A stretch of DNA of 64,000 nucleotides from Bacillus cereus G9842 (GTDB lineage Bacteria; Bacillota; Bacilli; Bacillales; Bacillaceae_G): NCBI RefSeq assembly GCF_000021305.1, contig NC_011772.1, forward strand, positions 3,200,001-3,264,000, read 5' to 3'. The position numbers and the translations under genes are program-made. Below, in pieces: positions 49,053 to 58,093 of this stretch. The notes beneath the pieces were generated by a model. That model made no database searches and was not told the DNA's origin. It saw only the letters and a program-made list of their open reading frames with translations. Position 1 is the first letter of the stretch, and each line of letters opens with the position of its first letter.

Positions 49053-49763
49053 TTAAAATGAAGCTACCTTTTCTTCCGCCACTCCCAAAATTTCTAAAAT
49101 TTGTAGCAGACTCTCCACTTCATAAGTCGGCTTAACTTCTGCCCTATTTTCTTTCAAACTTGGATTATACCAACACGTATCAATGCTGTAATCTTCTCCG
49201 CCTTTCATATCAGAAGTTAGCGAATCTCCGACCATTAGTACACTTGATTTATCCGTAATTCCAAATTTCTCAAATGCATAATCAAAAATCTCACGTGCTG
49301 GCTTTTGATGACCAACTTCTTCAGAAATAATAATATGATCAAAGAAATTACATAAAGGTGAATTTCCGATTCTTGATTGTTGCACCTTCGTATATCCATT
49401 CGTAATAATACCTAACTTGCAATCTTGTAGATTTTCACATAATTGTACTGCGCCTTCTATAAGGTGTACTTCTTTCCCTAAGTTTTCAAGATATACATCA
49501 CTAAATTGCTGTGCATCTACATTTATATTATGAAGTGCAAATAATTGTCTAAATCGATCTACTGCTAATTCACTTAGCGTAATCATTTTATTTTCTAAAT
49601 CTCTCCATAATCCATTACTAATCTCTTTATAACTTGCAAGATAATCATTATACCCTGTAGGCATACCAAACTGTACAAACGCATTATGTAATGCGTGTCT
49701 TTCCGTTTCAGGGAAATCTAATAATGTATCATCTACGTCGAATAATATAACTTTGTATTTCAT
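49053..49763 (-). CDS. HAD-family nucleotidase, YjjG/YfnB type
   Basis: A 236-aa HAD phosphatase: motif I LFDVDDTLLDFPETERHALH (nucleophile Asp), motif II KLGIITNGYTKVQQSR, motif III Lys in GHQKPAREIFDYAFEKFGI, motif IV MVGDSLTSDMKGGEDYSIDT. The short form with a helical cap and LxxNGxxxxQ motif is the noncanonical pyrimidine nucleotidase group, which cleans up modified nucleotides. Length normal; monocistronic. Confidence 0.87.
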   Translation of the reverse strand: MKYKVILFDVDDTLLDFPETERHALHNAFVQFGMPTGYNDYLASYKEISNGLWRDLENKMITLSELAVDRFRQLFALHNINVDAQQFSDVYLENLGKEVHLIEGAVQLCENLQDCKLGIITNGYTKVQQSRIGNSPLCNFFDHIIISEEVGHQKPAREIFDYAFEKFGITDKSSVLMVGDSLTSDMKGGEDYSIDTCWYNPSLKENRAEVKPTYEVESLLQILEILGVAEEKVASF

Positions 49764-49869
49764 GATGTTCTCCTCAATTCCTATTTTAAAAGCTTCGTTC
49801 TCATTGCTTAAAATTTATTTAATTCTTTTAACTAAAGCACACTTTAATTCAATTTTTATATAACTAAAA

Positions 49870-50328
49870 TTACACCTCTGCGCTTAATAATTTATAATCA
49901 TTATTAAAATAGGCATGTATCATGTGTCCACCAAATAAATCTCCATCATGATATTCACAGTATATATCATTTTCTCTAATTTCAATGTCATAGAGCGTAA
50001 TCGCTTTTGCAAATTTTTCTTTCGTTATATCATATTCTCCTGCATCTACAGCATCCCAATTTAAATGTTCATCATTATCATCATACTCAGGCCAAAAATC
50101 ATTTTTGTAATTTATCAATTTTTCTGCTATGGCTACTTTAGCCTTTTTATCAAATTCTTCTATACATAAAAAAAGCTTCTCTGCCCTTTTAATCATCTCA
50201 TTAACATCTACATATTCATTTCTAATATCCAATTGCCAATGTATTTCCTCATTTTTTTGCTGATATACTTTACATGTCTCATTAAAGGTAAACAATCCTA
50301 TTAATTCACTTTTTATTGATTTCCCCAT
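49870..50328 (-). CDS. DUF2262-like protein
   Basis: A 152-aa acidic cytoplasmic protein: FTFNETCKVYQQKNEEIHWQ at the N-terminus, then a helical part (ADKKAKVAIAEKLI-like) and an end reading FGGHMIHAYFNNDYKLLSAE. The closing GGHxIxA motif suggests DUF2262, a family often found as immunity or neighbour proteins in toxin loci, but no toxin gene is near. Function unknown. Confidence 0.6.
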   Translation of the reverse strand: MGKSIKSELIGLFTFNETCKVYQQKNEEIHWQLDIRNEYVDVNEMIKRAEKLFLCIEEFDKKAKVAIAEKLINYKNDFWPEYDDNDEHLNWDAVDAGEYDITKEKFAKAITLYDIEIRENDIYCEYHDGDLFGGHMIHAYFNNDYKLLSAEV

Positions 50329-50549
50329 CTCCTAATTTCCTTTCTATTATGATAACCCTCCATCAAATACATAGACATTTTCTTGCTTTTTCCCTATAGT
50401 TCATTATAGAAATCATTATAAATCACACGACTTTACCGTCACTTAACATAATAACACGATAGTAATATAAGTTTATATATTTCATTATGAGGCGCTTAAC
50501 CTGCTCTTTATTGAATACACCATTATCTTCTATTTTCAACTACGCTATA

Positions 50550-50586
50550 AGTAAAAGGAGGCTAATCCGCTCAGCCTCCTTTTACT
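50550..50586. terminator. Bidirectional terminator
   Basis: AGTAAAAGGAGGCT pairs perfectly with AGCCTCCTTTTACT around AATCCGCTC. Overlaps the end of the phosphatase gene region and terminates it on the minus strand. Confidence 0.85.
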
Positions 50587-50588
50587 TA

Positions 50589-51608
50589 TTAATCTTCTAG
50601 TAATAACTCTTTCATTTCCTCTAACGACTCTTTCGTAAAGCCAAGAGCCCTTTCAGCGTATGCTTCAACTGATCCGTATTGCTTTTGAATTTCACCAATC
50701 GCAGCTTGCAAGTATTCAGCACGTGCTTCAAACATTGCACCTAATATCGCTCTGCTCTCATCGTTTTGTAATTTCGCACCTAAAAAGGCCATCATTTTTT
50801 CATTTAGCTTTTCACGGAAACCGTTACTTAGTAAGTAGTCTTCCATTACTGTTTTTTCCGGTACACCTAGTAAAAGTAATAATAGTGCTGATCCGAATCC
50901 AGTACGGTCTTTTCCAGCTGTACAGTGGTTTACTAACGGTAAGTTTTCCGGATTTTGCGCTAAGTTTAAGAAGCTTACAAATGCCTCGTTACCACTTACG
51001 AAACCTTGATTCATTTTCACAAGATACTCACCTGGTTTTCCTAACATAGAAAGGTCACCAACTTGGAAAAATTCATTTATATTTAAGTCTTTCGCTAAAT
51101 CTTGCATAACTGGTAAGCACACTTGACGAGCACCTGTAATCTCTGGGTTTGGCTTATGCTTCACTTCAAAGTCTGTACGGTAGTCACAAATTAATTTCAA
51201 GCCAGACTTTTGTAAATAGTCGATATCCCACTCTGTTAGTCCTGCCAATTCTTCAGAACGGTACAACTTGCCCCATTTTACTTTACGGCCTTCAGTCGTT
51301 TCATATCCTCCCATATCACGGAAGTTAAACGCGCCTTGTAATGGCAGTCTACGTTCAGCTACTGTTACTGCTTGTCCATTACTTCCTACTAGTCTAAAAT
51401 ATGGACGTTCAGTTTCACTCGGGTTTTCAATTGTATATGATAATTCTCCATTTAACGTTGCAAGTAATTCTCCATTTTCTTCAATATGATCTGGTGAAGT
51501 ACTCCAATAAATACGAACTTCTTCTATATTATTTTCCCACTTTATTTGTAACGTATTATCTTCAATTCTTTCTACAGTTGCTTGTAGCCAATTTCTTTGC
51601 TGCTCCAT
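50589..51608 (-). CDS. Tyrosine-protein phosphatase (Y_phosphatase3)
   Basis: A 339-aa enzyme. An N-terminal beta domain (residues 1-85: IQWENNIEEVRIYWSTSPDH-like) precedes a PTP domain: FNFRDMGGYETTEGRKVKWG, LYRSEELAGLTEWD and the P-loop HCTAGKDRTGFGSALLLLLL with the catalytic Cys. This is the bacterial Y_phosphatase3 (PF13350) group, similar to LipA/PtpB-type phosphatases acting on phosphotyrosine or phosphoinositides. The long N-terminal fibronectin-like extension is common in Bacillus members. Monocistronic. Confidence 0.85.
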   Translation of the reverse strand: MEQQRNWLQATVERIEDNTLQIKWENNIEEVRIYWSTSPDHIEENGELLATLNGELSYTIENPSETERPYFRLVGSNGQAVTVAERRLPLQGAFNFRDMGGYETTEGRKVKWGKLYRSEELAGLTEWDIDYLQKSGLKLICDYRTDFEVKHKPNPEITGARQVCLPVMQDLAKDLNINEFFQVGDLSMLGKPGEYLVKMNQGFVSGNEAFVSFLNLAQNPENLPLVNHCTAGKDRTGFGSALLLLLLGVPEKTVMEDYLLSNGFREKLNEKMMAFLGAKLQNDESRAILGAMFEARAEYLQAAIGEIQKQYGSVEAYAERALGFTKESLEEMKELLLED

Positions 51609-51697
51609 TCTTTCACCAACGCTTTCTCATATAATCGAATCTTTCTTTATTGTATTATAGGAATATCTATTTTGTCGTTCTCATTTTTCTTTTTATC

Positions 51698-51865
51698 TTA
51701 CAAAGAGGCAAAAAGTTCTTTTACTTGTTCATAAGTTGTACACGGATTCCCTCGAAAGACATATGCAATTTGTTCATCACCTAAATCTTTATATACAACT
51801 GTCCCGCGATCAGGGTGCGAATAAATAGTCCCCTCCCGCTATACGAGTTCGAGAATATAGACCAT
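51698..51865 (-). pseudogene. Small gene broken by an amber stop
   Basis: ATG 51865 follows GGAGG and reads MVYILELV, then TAG (51839-51841), then REGTIYSHPDRGTVVYKDLG and on to FRGNPCTTYEQVKELFASL with a final TAA. Codon use after the TAG is fully coding-like, and no other start is available there. The intact product would be about 55 aa; family not recognised. Confidence 0.5.
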
Positions 51866-51873
51866 TCATCCTC

Positions 51874-52596
51874 CTAAAACACCCTCACATACCGCTCAGT
51901 ACAACTCAGCAGCTGACATCCGTTCTTTTCAAAAACATCCTTCATCCACTCATTTTGTACATTTGTCTCACCAATATAATAAGATGCACCTATTTCCTTT
52001 AAGACAAACATCGCACCTGCAAATAGTGCAGCTTCATATCCCTTATTACGCATATTTGGAGTAACTGCGAAGTACATAAGTTTCCCTTCTTCTAACGTAC
52101 CTCTTTCAATATGCGGGATTACAATTCCTATCGGCTCTTCATCGACACTCGCTGTTAAGCAATGTTCTTTCCAGTGCTCACCAATTTCTTGTAGCATCAT
52201 ATGCACAAATTGATCATGAGCGACTGGTTCTCCCGTCGCTTCATTCCACAGTGAATAAAAAGCCTCTTCTCCAACTTCTTCAATAAGCTTAAAATCCATT
52301 TCACTTTCTACATCTTCTACTTCATATATATCTTTAAATACAATCATGTTTTCCGTAACATATTCAAATGAATACGTTTCAAAACATTTTTTATACACAT
52401 CATAATTTGGACTTTTTGAAGAGATTTCAAAATGTAGTTTTTCTAATTCACCTTTTTTAGCTTCAGCAACGCAATATTGCATCATTTCCTCTAATTGCTC
52501 TTCTGTAAAAATCTCTGCATTATTTTCTTTTATCATAATAGAAGAAGCACTTCTTCTTATTTTAAAATGTTTTTCTAACTGTTCTATCGTCGTCAT
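51874..52596 (-). CDS. GNAT-family N-acetyltransferase
   Basis: A 240-aa acetyltransferase. Residues 1-110 are a GNAT-like N-terminal module (KKGELEKLHFEISSKSPNYD), residues 115-240 the acyl-CoA-binding fold: PIGIVIPHIERGTLEEGKLM, YFAVTPNMRNKGYEAALFAG (the RNKGYE acetyl-CoA loop) and YYIGETNVQNEWMKDVFEKN with the terminal Asn-Gly turn. Substrate unknown. Confidence 0.85.
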   Translation of the reverse strand: MTTIEQLEKHFKIRRSASSIMIKENNAEIFTEEQLEEMMQYCVAEAKKGELEKLHFEISSKSPNYDVYKKCFETYSFEYVTENMIVFKDIYEVEDVESEMDFKLIEEVGEEAFYSLWNEATGEPVAHDQFVHMMLQEIGEHWKEHCLTASVDEEPIGIVIPHIERGTLEEGKLMYFAVTPNMRNKGYEAALFAGAMFVLKEIGASYYIGETNVQNEWMKDVFEKNGCQLLSCTERYVRVF

Positions 52597-52719
52597 ATTC
52601 TTCCCTCATCTATATCATACTCGAATTTCTAATCGTTCTCCTTGCATGAGCAGGATTGTCCTTGAATATATAGAATACTAGAAAAGATCGCATCTTTAAA
52701 GTGCGGAGGAGGTTCTCCA

Positions 52720-53559
52720 GTGGATATTACAGCATTGCAACAACAGTTAGAGCTTATACAACAAAATGACTATACGCAACTACAGCATATAGACGTAAAT
52801 GAGTTAACTTTGAACATGCTTCAGTATATCGGAACGACTGATAGCTACGTTCGTTACCAACTTATATATAAATGTTTTGCGCATTTCATTCATCATGAAT
52901 TCCTTATGGACGATCAGCTGAAATTACTTCTGCAAACTTGTTTAAGTGATGAGTATTTATATTGTGACATTTACTCCCCACATACAGATGGGGTTTTCAC
53001 ACGTTCTTACACTGTTTCGTTAATTGCGTTAATACTCCAATTCGCTAATTCGCACTACTTTTGTACAGAGGAGGATATCGAAGAAATAAAAAATAAACTC
53101 ATTACATATACAAACTTAGAAACGGATTTTCGAGGCTATATTGAAAACAAAGGATGGGCTCATTGTCTTGCTCACGTATCTGATGCTTTCACCGAAATTG
53201 TTCATAATACGTATACGACCTTTGAATGGTACGAAGAATTAATTCATTGTTTATTAAATAAAATTTTTATTCCATCTGACCTTTTTCATAATAATGAAGA
53301 TGAACGCATTGTTACTCCATTACTAGCAATGCTGTATCATGATTTTCCTCAAAACGAGTTAATTTCTATTATTCATAAAAAAATAAAAAGGCTTCCTCAA
53401 ATTAGAAAACGCCTTTCACTTAATGAGTATTGTATTTTATGCGCCAACATTAAAACCTTTTTACGCACATTATTTTTCAGAACGAAAGATGACCATAACT
53501 TAGCTTTTACAGCGCGTAAAACAGAAAGAATGTTAAAAGAACTCCCTAACTATTATTAA
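52720..53559 (+). CDS. DUF2785 protein
   Basis: A 279-aa helical cytoplasmic protein starting at GTG behind AGGAGG. Conserved DUF2785 stretches: LSDEYLYCDIYSPHTDGVFT, RGYIENKGWAHCLAHVSDAF and LSLNEYCILCANIKTFLRTL. The GWAHCxAHxSD motif with its His residues is the family hallmark and hints at metal binding or hydrolysis; function is not established. The Nudix gene follows after 17 bp, so they share an mRNA. Confidence 0.83.
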   Translation: MDITALQQQLELIQQNDYTQLQHIDVNELTLNMLQYIGTTDSYVRYQLIYKCFAHFIHHEFLMDDQLKLLLQTCLSDEYLYCDIYSPHTDGVFTRSYTVSLIALILQFANSHYFCTEEDIEEIKNKLITYTNLETDFRGYIENKGWAHCLAHVSDAFTEIVHNTYTTFEWYEELIHCLLNKIFIPSDLFHNNEDERIVTPLLAMLYHDFPQNELISIIHKKIKRLPQIRKRLSLNEYCILCANIKTFLRTLFFRTKDDHNLAFTARKTERMLKELPNYY

Positions 53560-53576
53560 ATACAAGGAGCAAAAAT

Positions 53577-54026
53577 ATGGGCTACATTGAAGACATGAGA
53601 AATCTAGTAGGAAATCATCCACTTATTTTAATAGGATCACATGCCATTATATTAAATGAAAAAGATGAAGTATTACTGCAGCTTCGGACAGATTTTAACC
53701 GATGGGGCATTATTGGGGGTGCCTTAGAATATAACGAAACGTTAGAAGGTGCTTTAAAACGAGAAGTATTTGAAGAAACTGGACTTATTATTAAAAATCC
53801 AGAACTATTCCGTACATACTCAGGGCCAGATTTCTTTCAAATCTATCCAAACGGCGATCAAGTACATGGTGTACTCGTTGTTTATATTTGCCGCGAATTT
53901 CACGGGGAGCTTATATGTGATAAAACTGAGTCAAAAGAATTACGTTTCTTTCCGTTTGATGAGTTACCTAGTACTCTTCATCCAGTCATTGAGGGGATTC
54001 TTCGCGATTTTCATCACTCTAATTAA
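53577..54026 (+). CDS. Nudix hydrolase
   Basis: A 149-aa pyrophosphohydrolase with a full Nudix box: GGALEYNETLEGALKREVFE ETGL (G-x5-E-x7-REVxEExG). Start YIEDMRNLVGNHPLILIGSH, C-terminus SKELRFFPFDELPSTLHPVI. It should cleave a nucleoside-diphosphate-linked compound, substrate unknown. Second gene of the DUF2785 operon; terminator at 54038-54081. Confidence 0.9.
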   Translation: MGYIEDMRNLVGNHPLILIGSHAIILNEKDEVLLQLRTDFNRWGIIGGALEYNETLEGALKREVFEETGLIIKNPELFRTYSGPDFFQIYPNGDQVHGVLVVYICREFHGELICDKTESKELRFFPFDELPSTLHPVIEGILRDFHHSN

Positions 54027-54037
54027 AAATATAAATA

Positions 54038-54081
54038 AAACAACCTCATTTCCCGTCATTACAACGTGAAATGAGGTTGTT
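54038..54081. terminator. Terminator of the DUF2785-Nudix operon
   Basis: AACAACCTCATTTC pairs with GAAATGAGGTTGTT across a 16-nt loop; short T/A-rich flanks on both sides. Confidence 0.75.
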
Positions 54082-54118
54082 ATCGTTCACCGTAAATCCC
54101 TATTTCCCCAAAATGATA

Positions 54119-54373
54119 TTAACGCTCTCTTTCTACAACTTTATATCCCTTTATAAAAAGGATAGTTATATAAGAAACAATAAATGAAAGAATAGTATAC
54201 ATGCCAACCCAAAAGAAAAATGCTGGATCGTGCACTGTAACACTTAACATAAGAAAAATAAGAAATGTTACAATTGGCATCGCGTAAAATGTACCTACTT
54301 TATATGTCACAGCTATTGAAAAAATACAAATAAGTAATGGATATATACAGAAAATAAAAATGATTTCACTCAA
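54119..54373 (-). CDS. Small membrane protein, unknown function
   Basis: An 84-aa protein with three helices (IIFIFCIYPLLICIFSIAVT, TFYAMPIVTFLIFLMLSVTV, FFWVGMYTILSFIVSYITIL) and a basic tail. Begins at TTG behind GGGGGACA. No family recognised. Confidence 0.68.
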   Translation of the reverse strand: MSEIIFIFCIYPLLICIFSIAVTYKVGTFYAMPIVTFLIFLMLSVTVHDPAFFFWVGMYTILSFIVSYITILFIKGYKVVERER

Positions 54374-54463
54374 TGTTATGTCCCCCTTTCTGCAGAAATA
54401 ATAGGTTTCTCGTAAACATTTGGGGGAACAACAAAATTTTATTTTTTATTAGTAAATATAATG

Positions 54464-54844
54464 TTAGATTGTTATCTCAATCTGATTCCCTTCAGGATCA
54501 CTTACTACACTTTCATAGTAACCATCCCCTGTAGTTCGTGGGCCGTTTAACACAGGGTACCCTGCTTCTCTTAATGTATGAGTTAATTCGTTCACCTTTT
54601 CTTTATTACCTACAGAAAAAGCAATATGCGCATACCCTACTGTTTGTGTTTTTATTTTATCGTCTATCCCTACTTGTCTCATAAGTTCTAGACGCGCACC
54701 ACCTTCAAAAGTTATGAAATAAGATTCAAACTGCTTTTTCGGATTGTGATATAAGCTATTTTCTTCACCACCGAAGTACTGTTTATAGAAATCACACATT
54801 CCTTCTAAATCATTCACCCAAATTGCTACATGTTCAATTTTCAT
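54464..54844 (-). CDS. VOC/glyoxalase-family protein
   Basis: A 126-aa single VOC domain pair: [20 protein letters not shown] (metal His), [40 protein letters not shown] (second His) and [17 protein letters not shown] (closing Glu). This is the glyoxalase I/fosfomycin-resistance superfamily; the metal ligands are present, the substrate unknown. ATG 54844 follows AAAAGGTG; an upstream start would put this site inside the gene. Confidence 0.88.
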   Translation of the reverse strand: MKIEHVAIWVNDLEGMCDFYKQYFGGEENSLYHNPKKQFESYFITFEGGARLELMRQVGIDDKIKTQTVGYAHIAFSVGNKEKVNELTHTLREAGYPVLNGPRTTGDGYYESVVSDPEGNQIEITI

Positions 54845-54905
54845 AATCGACACCTTTTCTTTTATGTTATTCAACTGGCAATTGGATGCTTCATTGCCAG
54901 TACAT

Positions 54906-55934
54906 TTAATTTTCTTTATTTGTTCTCGTAATCATAAGATCAAGTCCAAGGCTTTTTAACCCATATAAATAATCTTCTTTCCAGTTGCTCACTGTTATTT
55001 TCGGAATATGTTCTGCCGGAATGTACTGCGGACAACTTTTTACAATTTGATCTATTACAAATTGATTCACTTCATCATCACAGAAGATAAACGTATGAGG
55101 GTTAATAATAGCTATACATGTAGCTATTAAACGAGTAATAGCATCTATATTATATTCCTCTGAATTATGCGAATCCCCACTTCTCAAAGCTTGTAAGAAA
55201 TTTTTATTATCATACTGCGGAACGAAAGATATCTCTCCTGAGAAAAATGTACTTCCGCGTACGACATCTCCATTTACCATAATCCCCGCACCTGGGCCAT
55301 TTTGACCTGAATACAAATATACAAGAGAGGAATTGTCATTATTCCTCGTGTTTTTATGATACCCGAGCACTGCAGCATTCATATCGTTTTCTATTACTAC
55401 TGGTATAGAAAACAGTTCCTCAAAGTGACTTTTCAAATTAAAATTTTGAAACTTTTCATATCCAGGAATATAGAAAATACGCCCATTATCGACCGCACCA
55501 GGGACACCAATTGATATAGAACTTATTTTTGGAAACATAGCTATAAGACTTTCTATATGTTCTGTTAATACGCTTAGTCCCGCATCAATTAATGCACTTG
55601 AAGTACTCCCTTGTTCTTTTACTTCCCCTAAACAGTTAAAAATTGTATAATTCGTCTCATTTTTTTCTAAAAATATCGCTAATCCTAACATATATTCTGG
55701 ATTATACGCATATCGTTTCGCTCTTCTTCCGCCACTTGAATCATCTAAACCGACTAAAGTGACTTCACCATCTTGTTTCATATTTTCTATAAATTTACTT
55801 ATCGTTGGAAAACTAATTTCTAATGTATTACTAAGTTCAACTTTCGTCGCACTTCCTTGCTCTAGAAGAGCCGTACGAATGCCGCGAAGGATCGTCTCTT
55901 TAATTGATTTTTGAGTAACAAATTGTTCACTCAA
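54906..55934 (-). CDS. ROK-family transcriptional repressor
   Basis: About 342 aa. N-terminal winged helix: [33 protein letters not shown] with the recognition helix, then the ROK sugar-kinase-like domain ([58 protein letters not shown]). The ROK CxCGxxGC zinc motif is absent, as in non-kinase regulators. TTG 55934 is preferred: AAGGTGG lies 8 nt upstream, while ATG 55958 directly abuts the operator. Binds the TTATTAAA repeats at its own promoter and upstream of maa; likely ligand a sugar. Confidence 0.82.
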   Translation of the reverse strand: MSEQFVTQKSIKETILRGIRTALLEQGSATKVELSNTLEISFPTISKFIENMKQDGEVTLVGLDDSSGGRRAKRYAYNPEYMLGLAIFLEKNETNYTIFNCLGEVKEQGSTSSALIDAGLSVLTEHIESLIAMFPKISSISIGVPGAVDNGRIFYIPGYEKFQNFNLKSHFEELFSIPVVIENDMNAAVLGYHKNTRNNDNSSLVYLYSGQNGPGAGIMVNGDVVRGSTFFSGEISFVPQYDNKNFLQALRSGDSHNSEEYNIDAITRLIATCIAIINPHTFIFCDDEVNQFVIDQIVKSCPQYIPAEHIPKITVSNWKEDYLYGLKSLGLDLMITRTNKEN

Positions 55935-55958
55935 ATCGCTCACCACCTTAATCAACAT

Positions 55959-55982
55959 ACTTATTAAACACTTTTAATAAGT
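55959..55982. promoter_or_regulatory. ROK operator 1 (autoregulatory)
   Basis: ACTTATTAAA-CACT-TTTAATAAGT, perfect 10-4-10 inverted repeat directly upstream of the ROK gene. The same arms occur twice upstream of the acetyltransferase gene. Confidence 0.78.
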
Positions 55983-56056
55983 TGCGTTGACAATATATCA
56001 TACATCATTTTCTAAAGCAATAGAGATGATATATTTCCGCTGCATGCAACCCTTAT

Positions 56057-57250
56057 TTAGCTCGGTGTATTCTCTCTTGTAATAGACGATACAATTCCAG
56101 ACAAAAGAACAAATAATAAAACAGCTAGCAAGGCATTACGTATTCCGAATGCTTCCCCAAGTATCCCTAAAAATGGTGGTCCGACTAAAAAGGCTGTATA
56201 ACCAATGATAGAAACTGCAGCAACATTAGAAGTCGCATTTTCACGGTCATCTCCAGCAGCTGACAGACCAATTGGGAACCCTAGCGCTGCACCAATCCCC
56301 CACAGTACTACGCCAAATGCTAGAAAATACGAATTACTCCCAAATATTACGATTGAAATTCCTAGAATCGCCATCATAATAGTGGCACGTACGACAGCGA
56401 CACGACCGAATCGATCAAGGAAATAGCTGCTACACATACGAGTTAACGTCATTGCTAATACAAAAATTGCGTACATAATAGAACCTGCCACTATACTTTG
56501 CTCATGTCCATCTACCATCACGATAGGTAGCCAATCATTTGCACTACCTTCTGCAAATGCCATTCCAAGCACAAAAAGACCAATTAAAAGCACCTTTTTT
56601 TCCATACGTAAGGAAGTACGCTTCTCTCTCCTTTTGTTCCGCGATTTCTCCTTCTTTCCTGTTCCATGCGGAAGAAAACGATACACCATACATACAAGTA
56701 ATAGAAACATGACCGAAATCACAAGAAACTGATACAGAATCGGGATGTGAAGCGACGCTGCGACAGAACCACTGAGCGCGCCTACTAAAGTTCCTACACT
56801 AAAAAAGCCATGAAATTTCGGAAGAAGAGTTGTTCCTAATTTCTGCTCAATGGAAGAACCTTCTACATTCAATGCGACTTCCGCCAATCCGTAGCCTACT
56901 CCAAATACTAGTAAGCTACTAAAAGCCCCCATACTAGAAACAAAATAAATATTTATACCTAAACAAATCAATCCAACAATCATAAAAAACATGCTGCCTA
57001 TAATAACGTCTCTAGCTCCCTTACAGTCAATGAAGCGGCTTGCACTCAGTAAACCAATTATTGAACCAACAGATAGTCCGAACAAAATCCAGCCCATTTC
57101 TGCATTTGACACTGCTAACATATCTCGAGTAGCTGCTGTTCTTGAAATCCATGTAGCAAACGCGACACCTGGCAAAGCAAATAAGAGAAAAAGAGCGTTT
57201 CGAGAGGCAAGTAATGTCTTTGTATGATTGTTCGCACTATATTTCTCCAT
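56057..57250 (-). CDS. MFS transporter, sugar-type (FucP/YfkF-like layout)
   Basis: A 397-aa, 12-helix facilitator: LFALPGVAFATWISRTAATR at the start, SRFIDCKGARDVIIGSMFFM between helices 2 and 3, AEVALNVEGSSIEQKLGTTL (the NxEG segment), YFLDRFGRVAVVRATIMMAI in the second half. This loop pattern is that of the bacterial MFS group that includes B. subtilis YbjJ-like proteins. ATG 57250 (MEKYSANNH) is 7 nt from GGGGAAGGTG. It lies between the ROK gene and the maltose acetyltransferase gene, all on the minus strand; a sugar or sugar-derivative substrate is inferred. Confidence 0.82.
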   Translation of the reverse strand: MEKYSANNHTKTLLASRNALFLLFALPGVAFATWISRTAATRDMLAVSNAEMGWILFGLSVGSIIGLLSASRFIDCKGARDVIIGSMFFMIVGLICLGINIYFVSSMGAFSSLLVFGVGYGLAEVALNVEGSSIEQKLGTTLLPKFHGFFSVGTLVGALSGSVAASLHIPILYQFLVISVMFLLLVCMVYRFLPHGTGKKEKSRNKRREKRTSLRMEKKVLLIGLFVLGMAFAEGSANDWLPIVMVDGHEQSIVAGSIMYAIFVLAMTLTRMCSSYFLDRFGRVAVVRATIMMAILGISIVIFGSNSYFLAFGVVLWGIGAALGFPIGLSAAGDDRENATSNVAAVSIIGYTAFLVGPPFLGILGEAFGIRNALLAVLLFVLLSGIVSSITRENTPS

Positions 57251-57321
57251 ATGAAACACCTTCCCCATTGTCTATACGATAAGACACCAGTTTATTCATA
57301 TACCCGTAAAAAAAACGATTT

Positions 57322-57885
57322 CTATAAGTCTATCGTTTTAATAACTTTAGCTGGATTACCACCAACAACTACATTATGAGGTACATCTTTTGTCACAACT
57401 GCCCCTGAGGCAATTACAGCGTTGTCTCCAATTGAAATACCAGGGTTAATTATAGCTCCCCCGCCAACCCAAACGTTGTTACCAATCTTTACAGGCTTTC
57501 CATATTCTTTACCGGAATTCCGCTCTACCGGATGTAGCGGATGCGTAGCAGTATAAATGTGAACTCCAGGTGCAAACATACAATTATCACCGATTCGTAC
57601 TTCACAAACGTCCAAAATCACACAATTGAAATTTGCGAAAAAGCTCTTTCCAACATGGATGTTGTAGCCATAATCACAACGAAAATCAGGATTGATTTGG
57701 GCTTTCCCGTCAGCTGAAGAACCTAAAAGCTGATTTAATAACGTAAAACGTTTTTCATCTCCTATCTCCATCGCCTCATTATAAAGGCGTGTTAAACGTT
57801 TTGCTTCAGTTCTATCAGCTACTAACTCTTCATCATCTGGCATATACATTTCTCCTGCCACCATCTTTTCTTTCTCCGTTTTCAT
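57322..57885 (-). CDS. maa: Maltose O-acetyltransferase
   Basis: A 187-aa left-handed beta-helix acetyltransferase. N-terminal Mac domain: [20 protein letters not shown] and LTRLYNEAM. Hexapeptide repeats: [40 protein letters not shown] (catalytic His), [40 protein letters not shown]. This is the Maa/LacA/NodL group, acetylating glucose, maltose or similar sugars. ATG 57885 is well placed behind AAAAGGAGA. Two perfect ROK operators lie over its promoter. Confidence 0.9.
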   Translation of the reverse strand: MKTEKEKMVAGEMYMPDDEELVADRTEAKRLTRLYNEAMEIGDEKRFTLLNQLLGSSADGKAQINPDFRCDYGYNIHVGKSFFANFNCVILDVCEVRIGDNCMFAPGVHIYTATHPLHPVERNSGKEYGKPVKIGNNVWVGGGAIINPGISIGDNAVIASGAVVTKDVPHNVVVGGNPAKVIKTIDL

Positions 57886-57917
57886 ACATTCATCTCCTTT
57901 TTTATTGAATGAGATCC

Positions 57918-57941
57918 ACTTATTAAACTTCTTTAATAAGT
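57918..57941. promoter_or_regulatory. ROK operator 2
   Basis: ACTTATTAAA-CTTC-TTTAATAAGT, perfect 10-4-10 inverted repeat, 33 bp upstream of the maa start. Confidence 0.78.
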
Positions 57942-57953
57942 GACTTAAATTAT

Positions 57954-57977
57954 ACTTATTAAACACATTTAATAAGT
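57954..57977. promoter_or_regulatory. ROK operator 3
   Basis: ACTTATTAAA-CACA-TTTAATAAGT, perfect 10-4-10 inverted repeat. Centre-to-centre distance to operator 2 is 36 bp, so two dimers could bind side by side. Confidence 0.78.
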
Positions 57978-58093
57978 AACCCTATATTAGCATACTTTTT
58001 AACATATGCAACTAATAAGTTTTGAAAAGAAGTGCGAATTCCTTGCTCTACATATCAATATGAAGAATATTATATAGATAAACAAGGGAACGC

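Noticed and set aside
51740..51870. Start of the GNAT gene region extended downstream as one fused ORF
   Set aside because: The GNAT gene has its own stop at 51874; the following frame has a separate ribosome site and is a distinct broken gene.
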